A stretch of DNA of 64,000 nucleotides from Pantoea ananatis LMG 2665 (lineage in GTDB: Bacteria; Pseudomonadota; Gammaproteobacteria; Enterobacterales; Enterobacteriaceae): positions 372,001-436,000 of the forward strand of contig NZ_JMJJ01000006.1 in assembly GCF_000710035.2 (NCBI RefSeq). Reading direction: 5' to 3'. Position numbers and translations under genes: made by a program. Within the stretch, counting starts at the first letter, position 1; the number at the start of each line of letters is the position of its first letter. Below, piece after piece: positions 9,196-16,984 of the stretch. The notes beneath the pieces are model-generated. The model saw only the letters and a list, made by a program, of their open reading frames with translations, was not told the DNA's origin and searched no databases.

Positions 9196-9729
9196 TCAAG
9201 GTCTGTAGGGGTAGACGGTTAACTCGTCACCGCTATAACTGGCGACTGTCACAGGTAAAGACCCCTTTGAATCCAGATTGATAGATAGTCCAGTCAAATG
9301 GCGACTGACCGGTTTCGCATCGGCAATTAACCGCTCCAGCTCGTTGTACATTGCCTCATCAATCCCGGCTTCCTGCACGCCGACATCAATGCGAAAGGTT
9401 CCGGGGATGCCATCGTTTTGCCACCATTCGGTGAAGCGAATCAGGTAGCCAATCGGCTCCACCACACGTCGCAGAGAGCCAATCGTGCCTTTGTGTTTAT
9501 GGATATATTCCGATGCAGCAACCACGCTGCGTTTCGTGCTTTCGCTCCAGCCCGAATCCCAACGATCCACCGACCAGGCCCAGGCCAGGTAAGGCAGTAG
9601 CTCTACCGGACAGGTCTGCGAATTCCATAACTGGCGCAAAGGAACAGGAATGGATTCCAGCGCTGCGCAGGCTTCAGCCGCGGCAACTTCCAAGGCTGAT
9701 GAACCCGTTGGCAGCAGGCGTTTACTCAT
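9196..9729 (-). CDS. I: Phage tail/baseplate protein I (gpI)
   Basis: A homologue of P2 gpI, 177 residues. Typical family elements are the LWNSQTCPVELLPYLAWAWSVD stretch near residue 40 and HKGTIGSLRRVVEPIGY. It is a baseplate component linking the wedge to the tail fibre. Its start overlaps the end of J by eight bases and it precedes H, as in P2. Confidence 0.92.
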   Translation of the reverse strand: MSKRLLPTGSSALEVAAAEACAALESIPVPLRQLWNSQTCPVELLPYLAWAWSVDRWDSGWSESTKRSVVAASEYIHKHKGTIGSLRRVVEPIGYLIRFTEWWQNDGIPGTFRIDVGVQEAGIDEAMYNELERLIADAKPVSRHLTGLSINLDSKGSLPVTVASYSGDELTVYPYRP

Positions 9730-10630
9730 CGGAACCTCCTACCGTGATCTGGTAGCCGGTGCAGAACGCGGCTTGGGTTTTATCCAGCACCACATCGGCC
9801 ACCGGCTGGGCCAGTTCGACGCGCTGTACACCTTCTACATGCAGCGCGGCATACAGCGCAGACTTGCGAATATCGCGGCCTAAACGTGCCTGGGTGTTTA
9901 CAAATGCCTTGAGCTTCGCCTCGGATGCGGCACGGATGGGCTCCGCCTCGGGACCGGGATACAAATACAGCGTGGCGTCAACGCGATAATCCACAATCTG
10001 AGCCGACTGGACGGTGACCCGATCGGCAACCGGACGAACATCTTCGTCATTTAGCGCGGCATTCACGATCGCCAGCAGGTCGCTGCCCGCCGCACCGTTG
10101 CCTTCGCGGGACAGCACGGTAATCGTGACGCTGGCGGGAGAGGGACTGATAGCCGAAGCATCGGCTACGCGGCCATCGGCGCTGCGTGCATGAAATTCGT
10201 AAGCACCGGACGGCCCCGCAACACTCAGCCCCTCAAACGCGGCTGCAATGCGGGCGCGGAAGTCTTCATCCCGCTCCATTACCGCCTCAACCGGCGGCGT
10301 AACGGTATTATCCGCGGGCGTCAGCACCAGCCGCGTCACGCCGTTGTTGGCGCCCAGTTGATCCAGATCGCTGCCGTTGGCCCAGGCCACCATCACCGCC
10401 TTGGCCGCCTCGTTGATGCGTTGACGCAGAATGACTTCCCGGTAGGCGTTCTCCTGCAGGAGTTTCACCAGCGGGTCGGACTCCAGCGCCAGAACCCGGG
10501 CAACCGATGCCTGCTCGTCTGCAGGATAGAGCGAAATCAAGGTGGCTTTGCGTTCGGCAAGCAGCGTTTCATAGTCCAGCGTTTCCACCACGTTTGGCGC
10601 AGGCAGCTGGCTCAGGTCGATAGTAGGCAT
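9722..10630 (-). CDS. J: Baseplate wedge protein J (gpJ)
   Basis: A homologue of P2 gpJ (302 residues), the larger baseplate wedge protein of contractile tails. Visible family features are IDLSQLPAPNVVETLDYE at the start, VLRQRINEAAKAVMVAWANGSDLDQL and a C-terminal VEGVQRVELAQPVADV. It lies between W and I with short overlaps, consistent with stoichiometric coupled translation. Confidence 0.93.
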   Translation of the reverse strand: MPTIDLSQLPAPNVVETLDYETLLAERKATLISLYPADEQASVARVLALESDPLVKLLQENAYREVILRQRINEAAKAVMVAWANGSDLDQLGANNGVTRLVLTPADNTVTPPVEAVMERDEDFRARIAAAFEGLSVAGPSGAYEFHARSADGRVADASAISPSPASVTITVLSREGNGAAGSDLLAIVNAALNDEDVRPVADRVTVQSAQIVDYRVDATLYLYPGPEAEPIRAASEAKLKAFVNTQARLGRDIRKSALYAALHVEGVQRVELAQPVADVVLDKTQAAFCTGYQITVGGSDE

Positions 10631-10633
10631 GAT

Positions 10634-10984
10634 TCAACTCACAGGGACGGTTAACGAAAAATCCTGCGCGGTGTCCGCACGGTTGCCGGTGATTTCCACC
10701 ACCATCCCGCCGTCAAACGCAGATTCAAAATTAATGGCAGTCAGGCTGATGCGCGGCTCCCACTGCAGAATCGCCATATAACAGGCCGACATGATTTGCA
10801 GGCGCAACCGGTCGTTCTGCGGCTGGTCGATTAGCGCCGACAGCAGTGAACCGTAGTTACGGCGCATCACCCGCGATCCCAGCGGCGTCGTCAGAATGTC
10901 ACGGACGGACTGGCGGATATGCTCCAGCTCAACGAGGGTTACGCCTGTTTCGCGGCTCATGCCGGTGTAGCGTGCTGTTGTCAT
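10634..10984 (-). CDS. W: Baseplate wedge protein W (gpW, gp25-like)
   Basis: A homologue of P2 gpW and T4 gp25, 116 residues. The family core LTTPLGSRVMRRNYGSLL is complete. The protein nucleates sheath assembly on the baseplate. I start it at ATG 10984, which overlaps the stop of V by four bases (ATGA); a longer in-frame reading would run back inside V and is not family-like. Confidence 0.93.
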   Translation of the reverse strand: MTTARYTGMSRETGVTLVELEHIRQSVRDILTTPLGSRVMRRNYGSLLSALIDQPQNDRLRLQIMSACYMAILQWEPRISLTAINFESAFDGGMVVEITGNRADTAQDFSLTVPVS

Positions 10985-11565
10985 AATGGTGCTCCTGTGG
11001 TGCCACCGCTGTCGCCCGGATGCTGGTGCGTATGCAGCACTTTGCCGTTGGAGGCGAAGCTGCCGCCGCTGTGCGACACATCGCCCTTCATGGTGCCGCC
11101 CTGGGTCACTTCCAGCGTGGCGGTTTTCAGTAACGTGGTGCACTCCACCTCTGGCGTATCCAGCAGGATTTTGACAGCCGCCTTGATCGTCGCCGTCTGA
11201 ATCCCTTCGGCTTTCAGCGCGCCGGTTGCAGGCTCGTATTCAATGACCGCACCATCGGGAAAAGAGTAGTGCAGCGCATCGGCAGAGGCCGAGGGCGCCG
11301 GGCTGGCGTCAGAGAACACGCCGGGTAACACGAAGCCGCTGTTCAGCTCACCGCCCAGGCTTATGATCAGCACCTGCTCGCCTGGCGACGGCGCATTCCA
11401 TGAACGGGTTCTTCCCGCCCGGGCACTTAGCCAGTGCAGCCAGTCAGTGGTGTTATCGCCGGTTTTTACCCGGCAGGTTCCCGCCTCCAGATTGATGGCG
11501 GCAACGGTGCCAATGCGGACCATGTTGCGCAGCAAGCGCTTGATTTCTAATATTTGCTCGTTCAT
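10981..11565 (-). CDS. V: Baseplate spike protein V (gpV)
   Basis: A homologue of the P2 gpV spike (194 residues), the membrane-piercing tip of the tail. The N-terminal OB-fold region reads TGDNTTDWLHWLSARAGRTR, with GEQVLIISLGGELNSGFVLPG. The C-terminus has the beta-helix region followed by HTHQHPGDSGGTTGAPL, whose H-x-H pair binds iron in P2 V. It is the first gene of the V-W-J-I-H-G operon, with a putative late promoter site upstream. Confidence 0.93.
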   Translation of the reverse strand: MNEQILEIKRLLRNMVRIGTVAAINLEAGTCRVKTGDNTTDWLHWLSARAGRTRSWNAPSPGEQVLIISLGGELNSGFVLPGVFSDASPAPSASADALHYSFPDGAVIEYEPATGALKAEGIQTATIKAAVKILLDTPEVECTTLLKTATLEVTQGGTMKGDVSHSGGSFASNGKVLHTHQHPGDSGGTTGAPL

Positions 11566-11609
11566 GGCATTAGTTTCTCGTTGCAGGAGAAAAGCGGCAA
11601 TCGAATGCC

Positions 11610-11631
11610 GTTTACCCAGGGATGGCTAAAC
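11610..11631 (-). promoter_or_regulatory. Putative late promoter activator site upstream of V (P_V)
   Basis: The dyad GTTT-N14-AAAC, read on the minus strand as CTGTTTAGCCA then CCCTGGGTAAAC, is centred about 55 bases before the V start codon. It shares its first 11 bases and its spacing with the site upstream of FI. In P2, V and FI each head a late operon driven by Ogr. The short distance to the start codon would leave little leader, so the promoter position is uncertain. Confidence 0.45.
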
Positions 11632-11657
11632 AGCGCGTCAGCGGATAAGGGTTATCG

Positions 11658-12128
11658 CTATGTTTTCCATTCGCTGACCAGCTTGCCTTTGATGTACAAC
11701 TGCCAGGGGCGCTCAACATTTTCCGGCATAGCCGGTTCTGGCAGATGCGTGATGTGTAATGCGCCGTTCTGCTGCTCAACCCAGACGCGTTCGGTCAGTT
11801 GCAGAGTGATATTCACCTTACTGCGCCCATCGCCGGTTGCCTCAAGGGTGAAGGTAAAGCCGGTGCGACGTTTCTCATCCGAAACCATGATGTCGGGCTG
11901 GTTTTCCCGGAGCCATGTCAGCAGGGGAACCATGATCAGATCGATATCCTCTGCGTAGTCAGTAATCGTGACGGCCAGCTGGAAGTGGTATTCAAACGAC
12001 AGCGAGCTGGCCAGCGTGGAAACCAGGTTTCCGGACTGAATCGCTATCGTCAGGTTGTCAGGATTTTGCTGAAGCAGCGGAACGCTGTTTATCAGCACCT
12101 GGCGTAGTTGGGTCACTTTCAACATCAT
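11658..12128 (-). CDS. R: Tail completion protein R (gpR)
   Basis: A homologue of P2 gpR, 156 residues: SFEYHFQLAVTITDYAEDID, then MVPLLTWLRENQPDIM and GFTFTLEATGDGRSKVNITL follow the family pattern. gpR finishes the head-proximal end of the tail. The 5' end overlaps the end of the outer spanin frame by about 70 bases. In P2 it is followed by S, another tail completion gene, but here V comes next after only 92 bases, so S is missing. Confidence 0.9.
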   Translation of the reverse strand: MMLKVTQLRQVLINSVPLLQQNPDNLTIAIQSGNLVSTLASSLSFEYHFQLAVTITDYAEDIDLIMVPLLTWLRENQPDIMVSDEKRRTGFTFTLEATGDGRSKVNITLQLTERVWVEQQNGALHITHLPEPAMPENVERPWQLYIKGKLVSEWKT

Positions 12129-12378
12129 GCTGCTCCTGGCACGCTTTAATCATCTCAATCTGCAACCCGCACGATGCGAGCGCAGCCTCTAACTGGCGGT
12201 TATCCGCCGCCAAATCACCCTGCGTCTGCAGGTTGTTTTCCGGAATGGGGCAACTTGTCACGCGTGGACAACCAGTCCAGATAATCTCGGGCATTGCTGA
12301 AGGCCGGACGGCTGTGCAGCCGGATAACGTCAGCAGGCAAAGCAGCAGCGCTCCAGGCACGTAAAGCGGGATTGGCAT
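12058..12378 (-). CDS. lysC: Outer-membrane spanin lipoprotein (LysC/Rz1-like)
   Basis: A 106-residue lipoprotein in the +1 frame within and beyond the inner spanin gene. It has a short N-terminus, a hydrophobic stretch and a lipobox LTLSGC (cysteine near residue 21), with further cysteines in CPRVTSCPIPENNL. Rz1-type spanins pair with the inner-membrane partner to fuse the membranes in the last step of lysis. Nested or overlapping layout with LysB is the rule in P2 phages. The 3' end runs into the start of R. Confidence 0.85.
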   Translation of the reverse strand: MPIPLYVPGALLLCLLTLSGCTAVRPSAMPEIIWTGCPRVTSCPIPENNLQTQGDLAADNRQLEAALASCGLQIEMIKACQEQHDVESDPTTPGADKQRSAASAKS

Positions 12379-12649
12379 CGGTTTCTCTTCTGATAATGGT
12401 TTCACGATGGAGCGCCTGCGCGCTGGCCTGGTTCTGAAGCAACCGCAGCGCCGCCTCGCGTTTTCGGCTAGCCTGGATATCCGCATCGAGTTGGGCCAGC
12501 GCCTTGTCCCGGCTGCTGACGTCAGCCGTCAGCGTACTCACCCTGCGCTGTGCCTCATCCCGTTGATGAGTCATCACGCTAAGGCGCCAGCCGGTTAAGC
12601 CCAGGGCAATAAGCAAAATGGCGATCGCCAGTGCAACCAGTCGCATCAT
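12215..12649 (-). CDS. lysB: Inner-membrane spanin (LysB/Rz-like)
   Basis: A protein of about 144 residues with an N-terminal membrane anchor (MMRLVALAIAILLIALGLTG) and a long coiled-coil periplasmic region (THQRDEAQRRVSTLTADVSS onward). This is the standard i-spanin design. An AAGGAG Shine-Dalgarno lies just upstream of the ATG pair, and the first ATG overlaps the endolysin stop codon. It partners LysC in outer membrane disruption. Confidence 0.87.
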   Translation of the reverse strand: MMRLVALAIAILLIALGLTGWRLSVMTHQRDEAQRRVSTLTADVSSRDKALAQLDADIQASRKREAALRLLQNQASAQALHRETIIRRETDANPALRAWSAAALPADVIRLHSRPAFSNARDYLDWLSTRDKLPHSGKQPADAG

Positions 12650-13155
12650 GCCGCTCCTTTTAAACACCACGCCATTTCGCGCTGACGACGGTTATCCAGG
12701 CCCGGGTTGTAGGTGCCTTTGACATATACCCAGCGCTTAAGCTGCAGGCAGGCATCGTGCCAGCGGCCGCTGTTGATCAATCCCGCCAGCGTTGAGTGAC
12801 AGGCGGCGTGCACGCCAACGTTAAAACCGAATGACACCACCGCGTCATAAACCTGGAATGGCATTTCACGTGGCATGCACTGGTCGATCCCGCGTTCAAC
12901 GCGCATCACGTCGTAAACCAGGTTTACTGCGGCCTGGCGCTCGTTCACCACGCTGGTCGGGGTAACACCTTGCGTGTGACCAATGCCGTTGGTCCAGACG
13001 CCGGCGCTGCACTGATAGGGCGAGGTGCGGCAGCCTTCTGCATCGGCAATCAGCTTCAGGCCGGCTTCAGAGGTTTTCAGCATCTTGATTTGCGGTAGCA
13101 ACGCGGCCAGGGCCAGTACGGCCGCCACGGCGCAACGTTTAGCGGTCTGGCTCAA
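12646..13155 (-). CDS. K: SAR endolysin, lysozyme family GH24 (gpK-like)
   Basis: A GH24 muramidase of about 169 residues that cleaves peptidoglycan. I start it at TTG 13155 (MSQTAKRCAVAAVLALAALL) because AGGGG lies eight bases upstream and the frame then opens with a signal-anchor-release segment; an internal ATG would lose it. The active region reads AEGCRTSPYQCSAGVWTNGIGHT. The usual E-D-T triad is E-C-T here, the aspartate position being cysteine as in some other phage lysozymes. It overlaps the holin end by 17 bases. Confidence 0.85.
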   Translation of the reverse strand: MSQTAKRCAVAAVLALAALLPQIKMLKTSEAGLKLIADAEGCRTSPYQCSAGVWTNGIGHTQGVTPTSVVNERQAAVNLVYDVMRVERGIDQCMPREMPFQVYDAVVSFGFNVGVHAACHSTLAGLINSGRWHDACLQLKRWVYVKGTYNPGLDNRRQREMAWCLKGAA

Positions 13156-13363
13156 AGTTAAGCCCCTGTAAGTTGCGCTGCTGTAGCTCGTAAGTTTTGC
13201 GACGGTAGTGCCAGTTGATAAAAAACGTCGCAACGTTGGTGCACATGGTCAAAACGGCGACGCCAGAGCCAACCATAAAGGCGATATCCTGCGGTGTGTG
13301 ACGTCCAAACCACATCAGGACGATCCCGATGAGGTAATTAATCAGAGAACTGATTTTTTCCAT
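13139..13363 (-). CDS. Y: Phage holin (gpY-position, class II type)
   Basis: A protein of 74 residues from ATG 13363, MEKISSLINYLIGIVLMWFG, with two hydrophobic segments (about 7-22 and 30-50: DIAFMVGSGVAVLTMCTNVATFF) and a positively charged tail HYRRKTYELQQRN. The size, charge pattern and place between X and the endolysin mark it as the holin that permeabilises or depolarises the inner membrane. An in-frame GTG at 13378 is an alternative start. Confidence 0.82.
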   Translation of the reverse strand: MEKISSLINYLIGIVLMWFGRHTPQDIAFMVGSGVAVLTMCTNVATFFINWHYRRKTYELQQRNLQGLNFEPDR

Positions 13364-13368
13364 TGGCG

Positions 13369-13572
13369 CTAATCCCACAGATTGAGGGTTTCACCCGTGG
13401 CCGCCTGAGGCAGCTCCGGTAACACCACTCTGCATCCGTGCGGTAATGTTGGGCCTTGTTCTGCCAGGCCAGGATTGGCGGCATAAACCTGTTCAACCGC
13501 CTGCTGCGTGCGTCCGTAGTAACGCCAGCAGATCTCATCAACGGTTTCTTCCTGTTGTGCGTAAATCAGCAT
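13369..13572 (-). CDS. X: Phage tail protein X (gpX, LysM-like)
   Basis: A 67-residue homologue of P2 gpX: QQEETVDEICWRYYGRTQQA, then VYAANPGLAEQGPTLPHG and a final ETLNLWD all match. It is a small LysM-like tail protein joining hub and tape measure. An AAGGGG Shine-Dalgarno lies seven bases before the ATG at 13572. In P2, gene L lies directly upstream; here the sequence upstream is unlike L. Confidence 0.92.
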   Translation of the reverse strand: MLIYAQQEETVDEICWRYYGRTQQAVEQVYAANPGLAEQGPTLPHGCRVVLPELPQAATGETLNLWD

Positions 13573-14264
13573 TGATTGGCCCCTTATGAGCGTAAAAGCC
13601 ATGGTCGAGTAGGCGATAAGTTGAGAACATCCGCTGTCGTGGTGACAGGCAATAAAGGCCCCGTTGGCCAACAGAAACCTGTTCAGAGAATTGCACCGTC
13701 GGGCCACCAAACCGCCCTGAAGCCGAATCCGGATAACCCGGATACGCGATGTGCATTGGCCTTCGCGCAGAGCGATCCAGAGATTGCTGTGCCTGCCGCT
13801 TGTCAGAAGTAGTGTGTGCCTCAGCAGGCGCTTGCTCAACGCAAGGCCGTCCGCTCAAGGCTGGGCGGGCAGAGGCTTACACCCTGAATGCGGGCGCCGA
13901 TGGAAGGGTCGCGAAAGCGCTGGGATGACGTGAGCACATTTGCTTTCACAGCGACGACCGGGAGAGGTCGTAAGCCAGCAACAGGAAAGGGGCAGTAACC
14001 AAAAGATTGCCGCGAACGCTGACAGGAAAGCGGCCGGGATAACGTTATTCGGTAAAGGTGGGGGAAGACTACGCCTGGCGAACAGGGGTTGCTGCACACG
14101 CCTGCAGGCAGCAGATGCCCGGCGTTTTCGGTCGGTCATGACGCAATGTCAGCGATAAAACGCACTGGCGCGGTTTTGCTGTTGCCGGCGCCTGAACCCT
14201 CTCATCCGTTAAGATGGCTCAGGCAACGGACAACCGTCCTGATGTCACAGTGAACGCGTCGCCA
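13573..14264. other. 692-bp scar where head genes Q-P-O-N-M-L should be
   Basis: No reading frame here resembles portal, terminase, scaffold, capsid or head completion proteins, and none has both a good Shine-Dalgarno and plausible composition. No copy of the GTTT-N14-AAAC late promoter dyad was seen, so the late promoter that normally drives O through S appears lost. The sequence is GC-rich and could hold structured RNA, but I recognise none. Confidence 0.6.
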
Positions 14265-14459
14265 TCATGATTTTTTTAAAGGCGTCGCCGCAAAGACAAC
14301 AGAAAAGTGGTTATCGGAAAGGGTGTAGTTCGCAGCGATTTCAGCGATCAAATTTAACGCGATTTCCCTGTCACGCTCCCGGCAGGCTCCTTCACTGGTA
14401 AGCCTGGCGATAAGTTCGACGCGTTCAAGCATGACTCGCTCATGTAATTCATTTCCCAC
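14265..14459 (-). CDS. Small SOS-regulated phage protein, function unknown
   Basis: A protein of 64 residues if started at GTG 14459, which has GGGGGAGGG ending about five bases upstream. An ATG at 14489 lies inside the LexA box and is unlikely to be used. The sequence is mainly helical and charged (HERVMLERVELIARLTSEGA, CRERDREIALNLIAEIA). I do not recognise the family. Position, size and LexA control suggest a role in induction, comparable to Tum-type antirepressors or DinI-like proteins, but that is inference only. Confidence 0.6.
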   Translation of the reverse strand: MGNELHERVMLERVELIARLTSEGACRERDREIALNLIAEIAANYTLSDNHFSVVFAATPLKKS

Positions 14460-14479
14460 AATTCCCTCCCCCAAATAAA

Positions 14480-14499
14480 TACTGTACATACATACAGTA
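14480..14499. promoter_or_regulatory. LexA (SOS) box
   Basis: TACTGTACATACATACAGTA is a full 20-bp palindromic SOS box with the CTGT-N8-ACAG core (14483-14498). It lies 21 bases before the GTG start of the small gene on the minus strand, and overlaps the probable promoter. DNA damage should therefore derepress this gene. No terminator was found between it and gene X, so read-through towards the lysis genes is possible. Confidence 0.85.
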
Positions 14500-14696
14500 G
14501 CATAGCATTCGTTAACTGTGGAAGCGTTTTAAGATAGTTCGTAAAAAATTATATCATGTTGATAGGCATCAACTTTTGTTGTACTGCCTGCCAGACAGGT
14601 GAAGGCACACTTACGCCAGAAGCGTAAGAAAAATCAATAGATTTTCTTCATTTACCTATCCAAAACAGCAGGTTTTCACTCCGCCTTTTCATCACG

Positions 14697-16760
14697 TCAG
14701 GGCGAAAAAGAAATCCTCACCGTTGGCTGGGCCGCAGGAGAAGCATCGCCTCTGTCGTCGCCTGAAACAGGGCCAGGAATGCGTAAAGGCGAAGCCCGGC
14801 AGATAAACCTGGAAGCCCTTTCGCCTTGGTGACCTCTGCGCCACGGATCTGTGCGCAGATCGCCAGATACCTCACTTCCGGCATAAAAACGGCTTACGAG
14901 ATCCGTACAGTTATTAACAGAACTCCAAGACAACGAAGCGGACTGGCTTTTTTCGTCGCCCGCATCTTCAGCACGTTTGGGCACCAGCTTCCATAGCTTT
15001 AACCGCGTCAGGACTGGCGTATCAGCACCAACAGCAGTGGCGTAAACGCCCTTAATTGACTGGATTTCCTCACCAAACGCATTACAGCTTTCGGCGGGCT
15101 GGTACCAGGTGCGCACCGCAAGCGCGTCGCGTTTAACGAACGGGCCGCCCTGGGCATTGATGTAGTCGGCCCATTGACCGGCATCGGCCGCATCATGCAC
15201 CGCGGCGAATTCCACGCTCAGGCCATGCGCGGTTTCGGTGTCCGCCATGCGGCGAAGTTCGCGATAAACTGTTACGGGCGCACCTCCAATAAACTGAAAC
15301 TGGCGGATGTGCCAGCGTGCTGCCCATGCCGACACCGCCATCGCTGTCTCTCTTAGCGGTTTACCGCTCTCGTTATCCCGCTCGCCCTCTAGCGCATAGC
15401 CGTCAATGTTTTTAGAAACATATTTGGCAACATAGCCGGTCGCGCTGCCTTTCGCCGGATCGATCGCTTCGACGTGAAAACGGGCTTTGCGCGCCTTTGC
15501 GCTGTTCAGTTCCTCACTGTCCTGCTGGCAGGCGTAATGGCGCAGGATCTCGTCTACGCGATTAACGTCTTCAGGGCGCATAAACATCAGCAGATGCCAG
15601 TGGGGCGTGCCATCATGATGCGGCTCCGCAACGCGTAAACCAAAAATACTGATCTTTTCACGGTGCAGTTTGGCCCGCACTTTTTGCCAGAGTGAGCAGA
15701 GATAGCGCTGTGTTTCGGCCGGGCTGGCCCCCGTCCATTTAGCGTTACGGTGACCACTCTGCAAGGTCGCGTGATAGCGTGACGGCGCGGTTAACGTGTA
15801 GAAGCAGGCCCGAAAGCCCATATCCTGACAGATGGTTTCGAAGCCACGAATACGCGTCATCAGTTCAGCACGACGAATAGCCGGATTGGCTACGCTGCCG
15901 TCGTATTTTTCAATCAGGCTGATGCGGTTGCCCTCTTCATCCTCCAGATCCATTCCCTGGAGGAAATCACGGGTACGGCGGCGTTGCTCACGCCATTCCG
16001 CTACGGCCATAAGGCTGGCATAAGGGGAATGCGTTTTATTGACGTTTGCCAGGGCGATATGCAGATGTTCACGCCAGAAGGCACTGATACGACGCAGCTG
16101 GCCTTTCCACCATTTTTCCGCCTGCATACGCAGAATGGCTGAGGTCACCGCTTCAGGGTAGAATACGCGGGCGCTGACGGTTTCCCATAAAGGCGGCGTC
16201 TGACCCAGCTCACGGGTGATCACCGCCGCGGTCATATACAGTCTGTGGGTATAACGGTAGTCCGTATCGGTTTGGGCGTGAGTGTGCAGTTGCACCAGCT
16301 CCGCGTGAATGAAATGCGCGATATCCCCTGCCAGCACATCAGTGTCGGCACGGGACATATCCGGAAGGCGGTTAAAGCGTTTCATCAGTTCCCACAGCGT
16401 GCCGGCGGCTCTGGCTGCGCCCTGCGGGCATGACATGCTGCGGGTCAGCTGTGCGACAACGCCCGTGCGCATATCATGCAGTTGATAACGTCGGTTAACA
16501 GCGTCAACACGTGGCAATGTGCGCTCAACAAAGGTTTTTGCTAAGTAGGCATTGGCCCGGGCTGTTCCCTGCTGCTGCTCCAGACTGGCAAGACGACGCT
16601 TCACGTCCATCTGGACAATGCCGGGCTGGGCACGAAGAATTTTCTGTCCGTGCAACCACGCCGCAATCTGTCGATGACGGTGCTGCTGCTGGTCATGGGT
16701 CAGATACGGGCTGGCTATCGCCAGCCGCGGGGCATTCCACGGGTAAGCGAACGACATCAT
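14697..16760 (-). CDS. A: Phage replication initiation endonuclease A (gpA, HUH family)
   Basis: A 687-residue P2/186 gpA homologue that nicks the phage origin to start rolling-circle replication. Seen: the metal-binding HUH-like motif PHWHLLMF (histidines 387 and 389) and the paired catalytic tyrosines 443 and 447 in GYVAKYVSKN. Conserved text continues to about residue 615 (SSVNNCTD). The last 70 residues (SRFYAGSEVSGDLRTDPWRR onward) are rich in R, G, S and P and look unlike a folded phage tail; a frameshift or divergence is possible. It overlaps the zinc-finger gene upstream by four bases. Its presence in a headless element is notable. Confidence 0.9.
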   Translation of the reverse strand: MMSFAYPWNAPRLAIASPYLTHDQQQHRHRQIAAWLHGQKILRAQPGIVQMDVKRRLASLEQQQGTARANAYLAKTFVERTLPRVDAVNRRYQLHDMRTGVVAQLTRSMSCPQGAARAAGTLWELMKRFNRLPDMSRADTDVLAGDIAHFIHAELVQLHTHAQTDTDYRYTHRLYMTAAVITRELGQTPPLWETVSARVFYPEAVTSAILRMQAEKWWKGQLRRISAFWREHLHIALANVNKTHSPYASLMAVAEWREQRRRTRDFLQGMDLEDEEGNRISLIEKYDGSVANPAIRRAELMTRIRGFETICQDMGFRACFYTLTAPSRYHATLQSGHRNAKWTGASPAETQRYLCSLWQKVRAKLHREKISIFGLRVAEPHHDGTPHWHLLMFMRPEDVNRVDEILRHYACQQDSEELNSAKARKARFHVEAIDPAKGSATGYVAKYVSKNIDGYALEGERDNESGKPLRETAMAVSAWAARWHIRQFQFIGGAPVTVYRELRRMADTETAHGLSVEFAAVHDAADAGQWADYINAQGGPFVKRDALAVRTWYQPAESCNAFGEEIQSIKGVYATAVGADTPVLTRLKLWKLVPKRAEDAGDEKSQSASLSWSSVNNCTDLVSRFYAGSEVSGDLRTDPWRRGHQGERASRFICRASPLRIPGPVSGDDRGDASPAAQPTVRISFSP

Positions 16761-16984
16761 CGCGTATTCCCGTAGTGAAGACGTGCTCTCAGCTCGCTCA
16801 ACTCCTGACAGGAGAGGCAGCGGGTCACGCCCTGCAGCGCACGACGGCGCGCTTCAGGAATCGGTGCGTCGCACTCTTCACAGAGCGAGGCGCCGATCGC
16901 CACAGGACGTTGCGTAACCTGCGCGATATTTTGCGCCAGGATTTCCTCGCTGCGCTGCTGCGCAATATCGATTGCATCTGCCAT
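16757..16984 (-). CDS. TraR/DksA-type zinc-finger protein (P2 Orf83-like)
   Basis: A protein of 75 residues with a four-cysteine zinc site, CEECDAPIPEARRRALQGV followed by TRCLSCQ. It is the short phage/plasmid TraR-DksA type that binds the RNA polymerase secondary channel and can mimic ppGpp-DksA. It starts MADAIDIAQQRSEEILAQNI like the P2 and 186 early proteins. It is coupled to A (four-base overlap) and to the DUF2732 gene upstream. Confidence 0.87.
   Translation of the reverse strand: MADAIDIAQQRSEEILAQNIAQVTQRPVAIGASLCEECDAPIPEARRRALQGVTRCLSCQELSELRARLHYGNTR

Noticed and set aside
13836-14139. Arginine/proline-rich open frames in the head-gene scar
   Set aside because: Two overlapping frames are open at once because of high GC. 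Composition is unlike real proteins and no ribosome site was found.
14610-14628. Hairpin CTTACGC-cagaa-GCGTAAG downstream of gene A as a terminator
   Set aside because: On the minus strand, where A is read, no T tract follows; the A/T run is on the wrong side.
14670-14700. Possible phage cos site downstream of A, where P2 cos lies
   Set aside because: The GGCGGAGTGAAAA-like stretch matches the P2/186 cos sequence too poorly to support a call.
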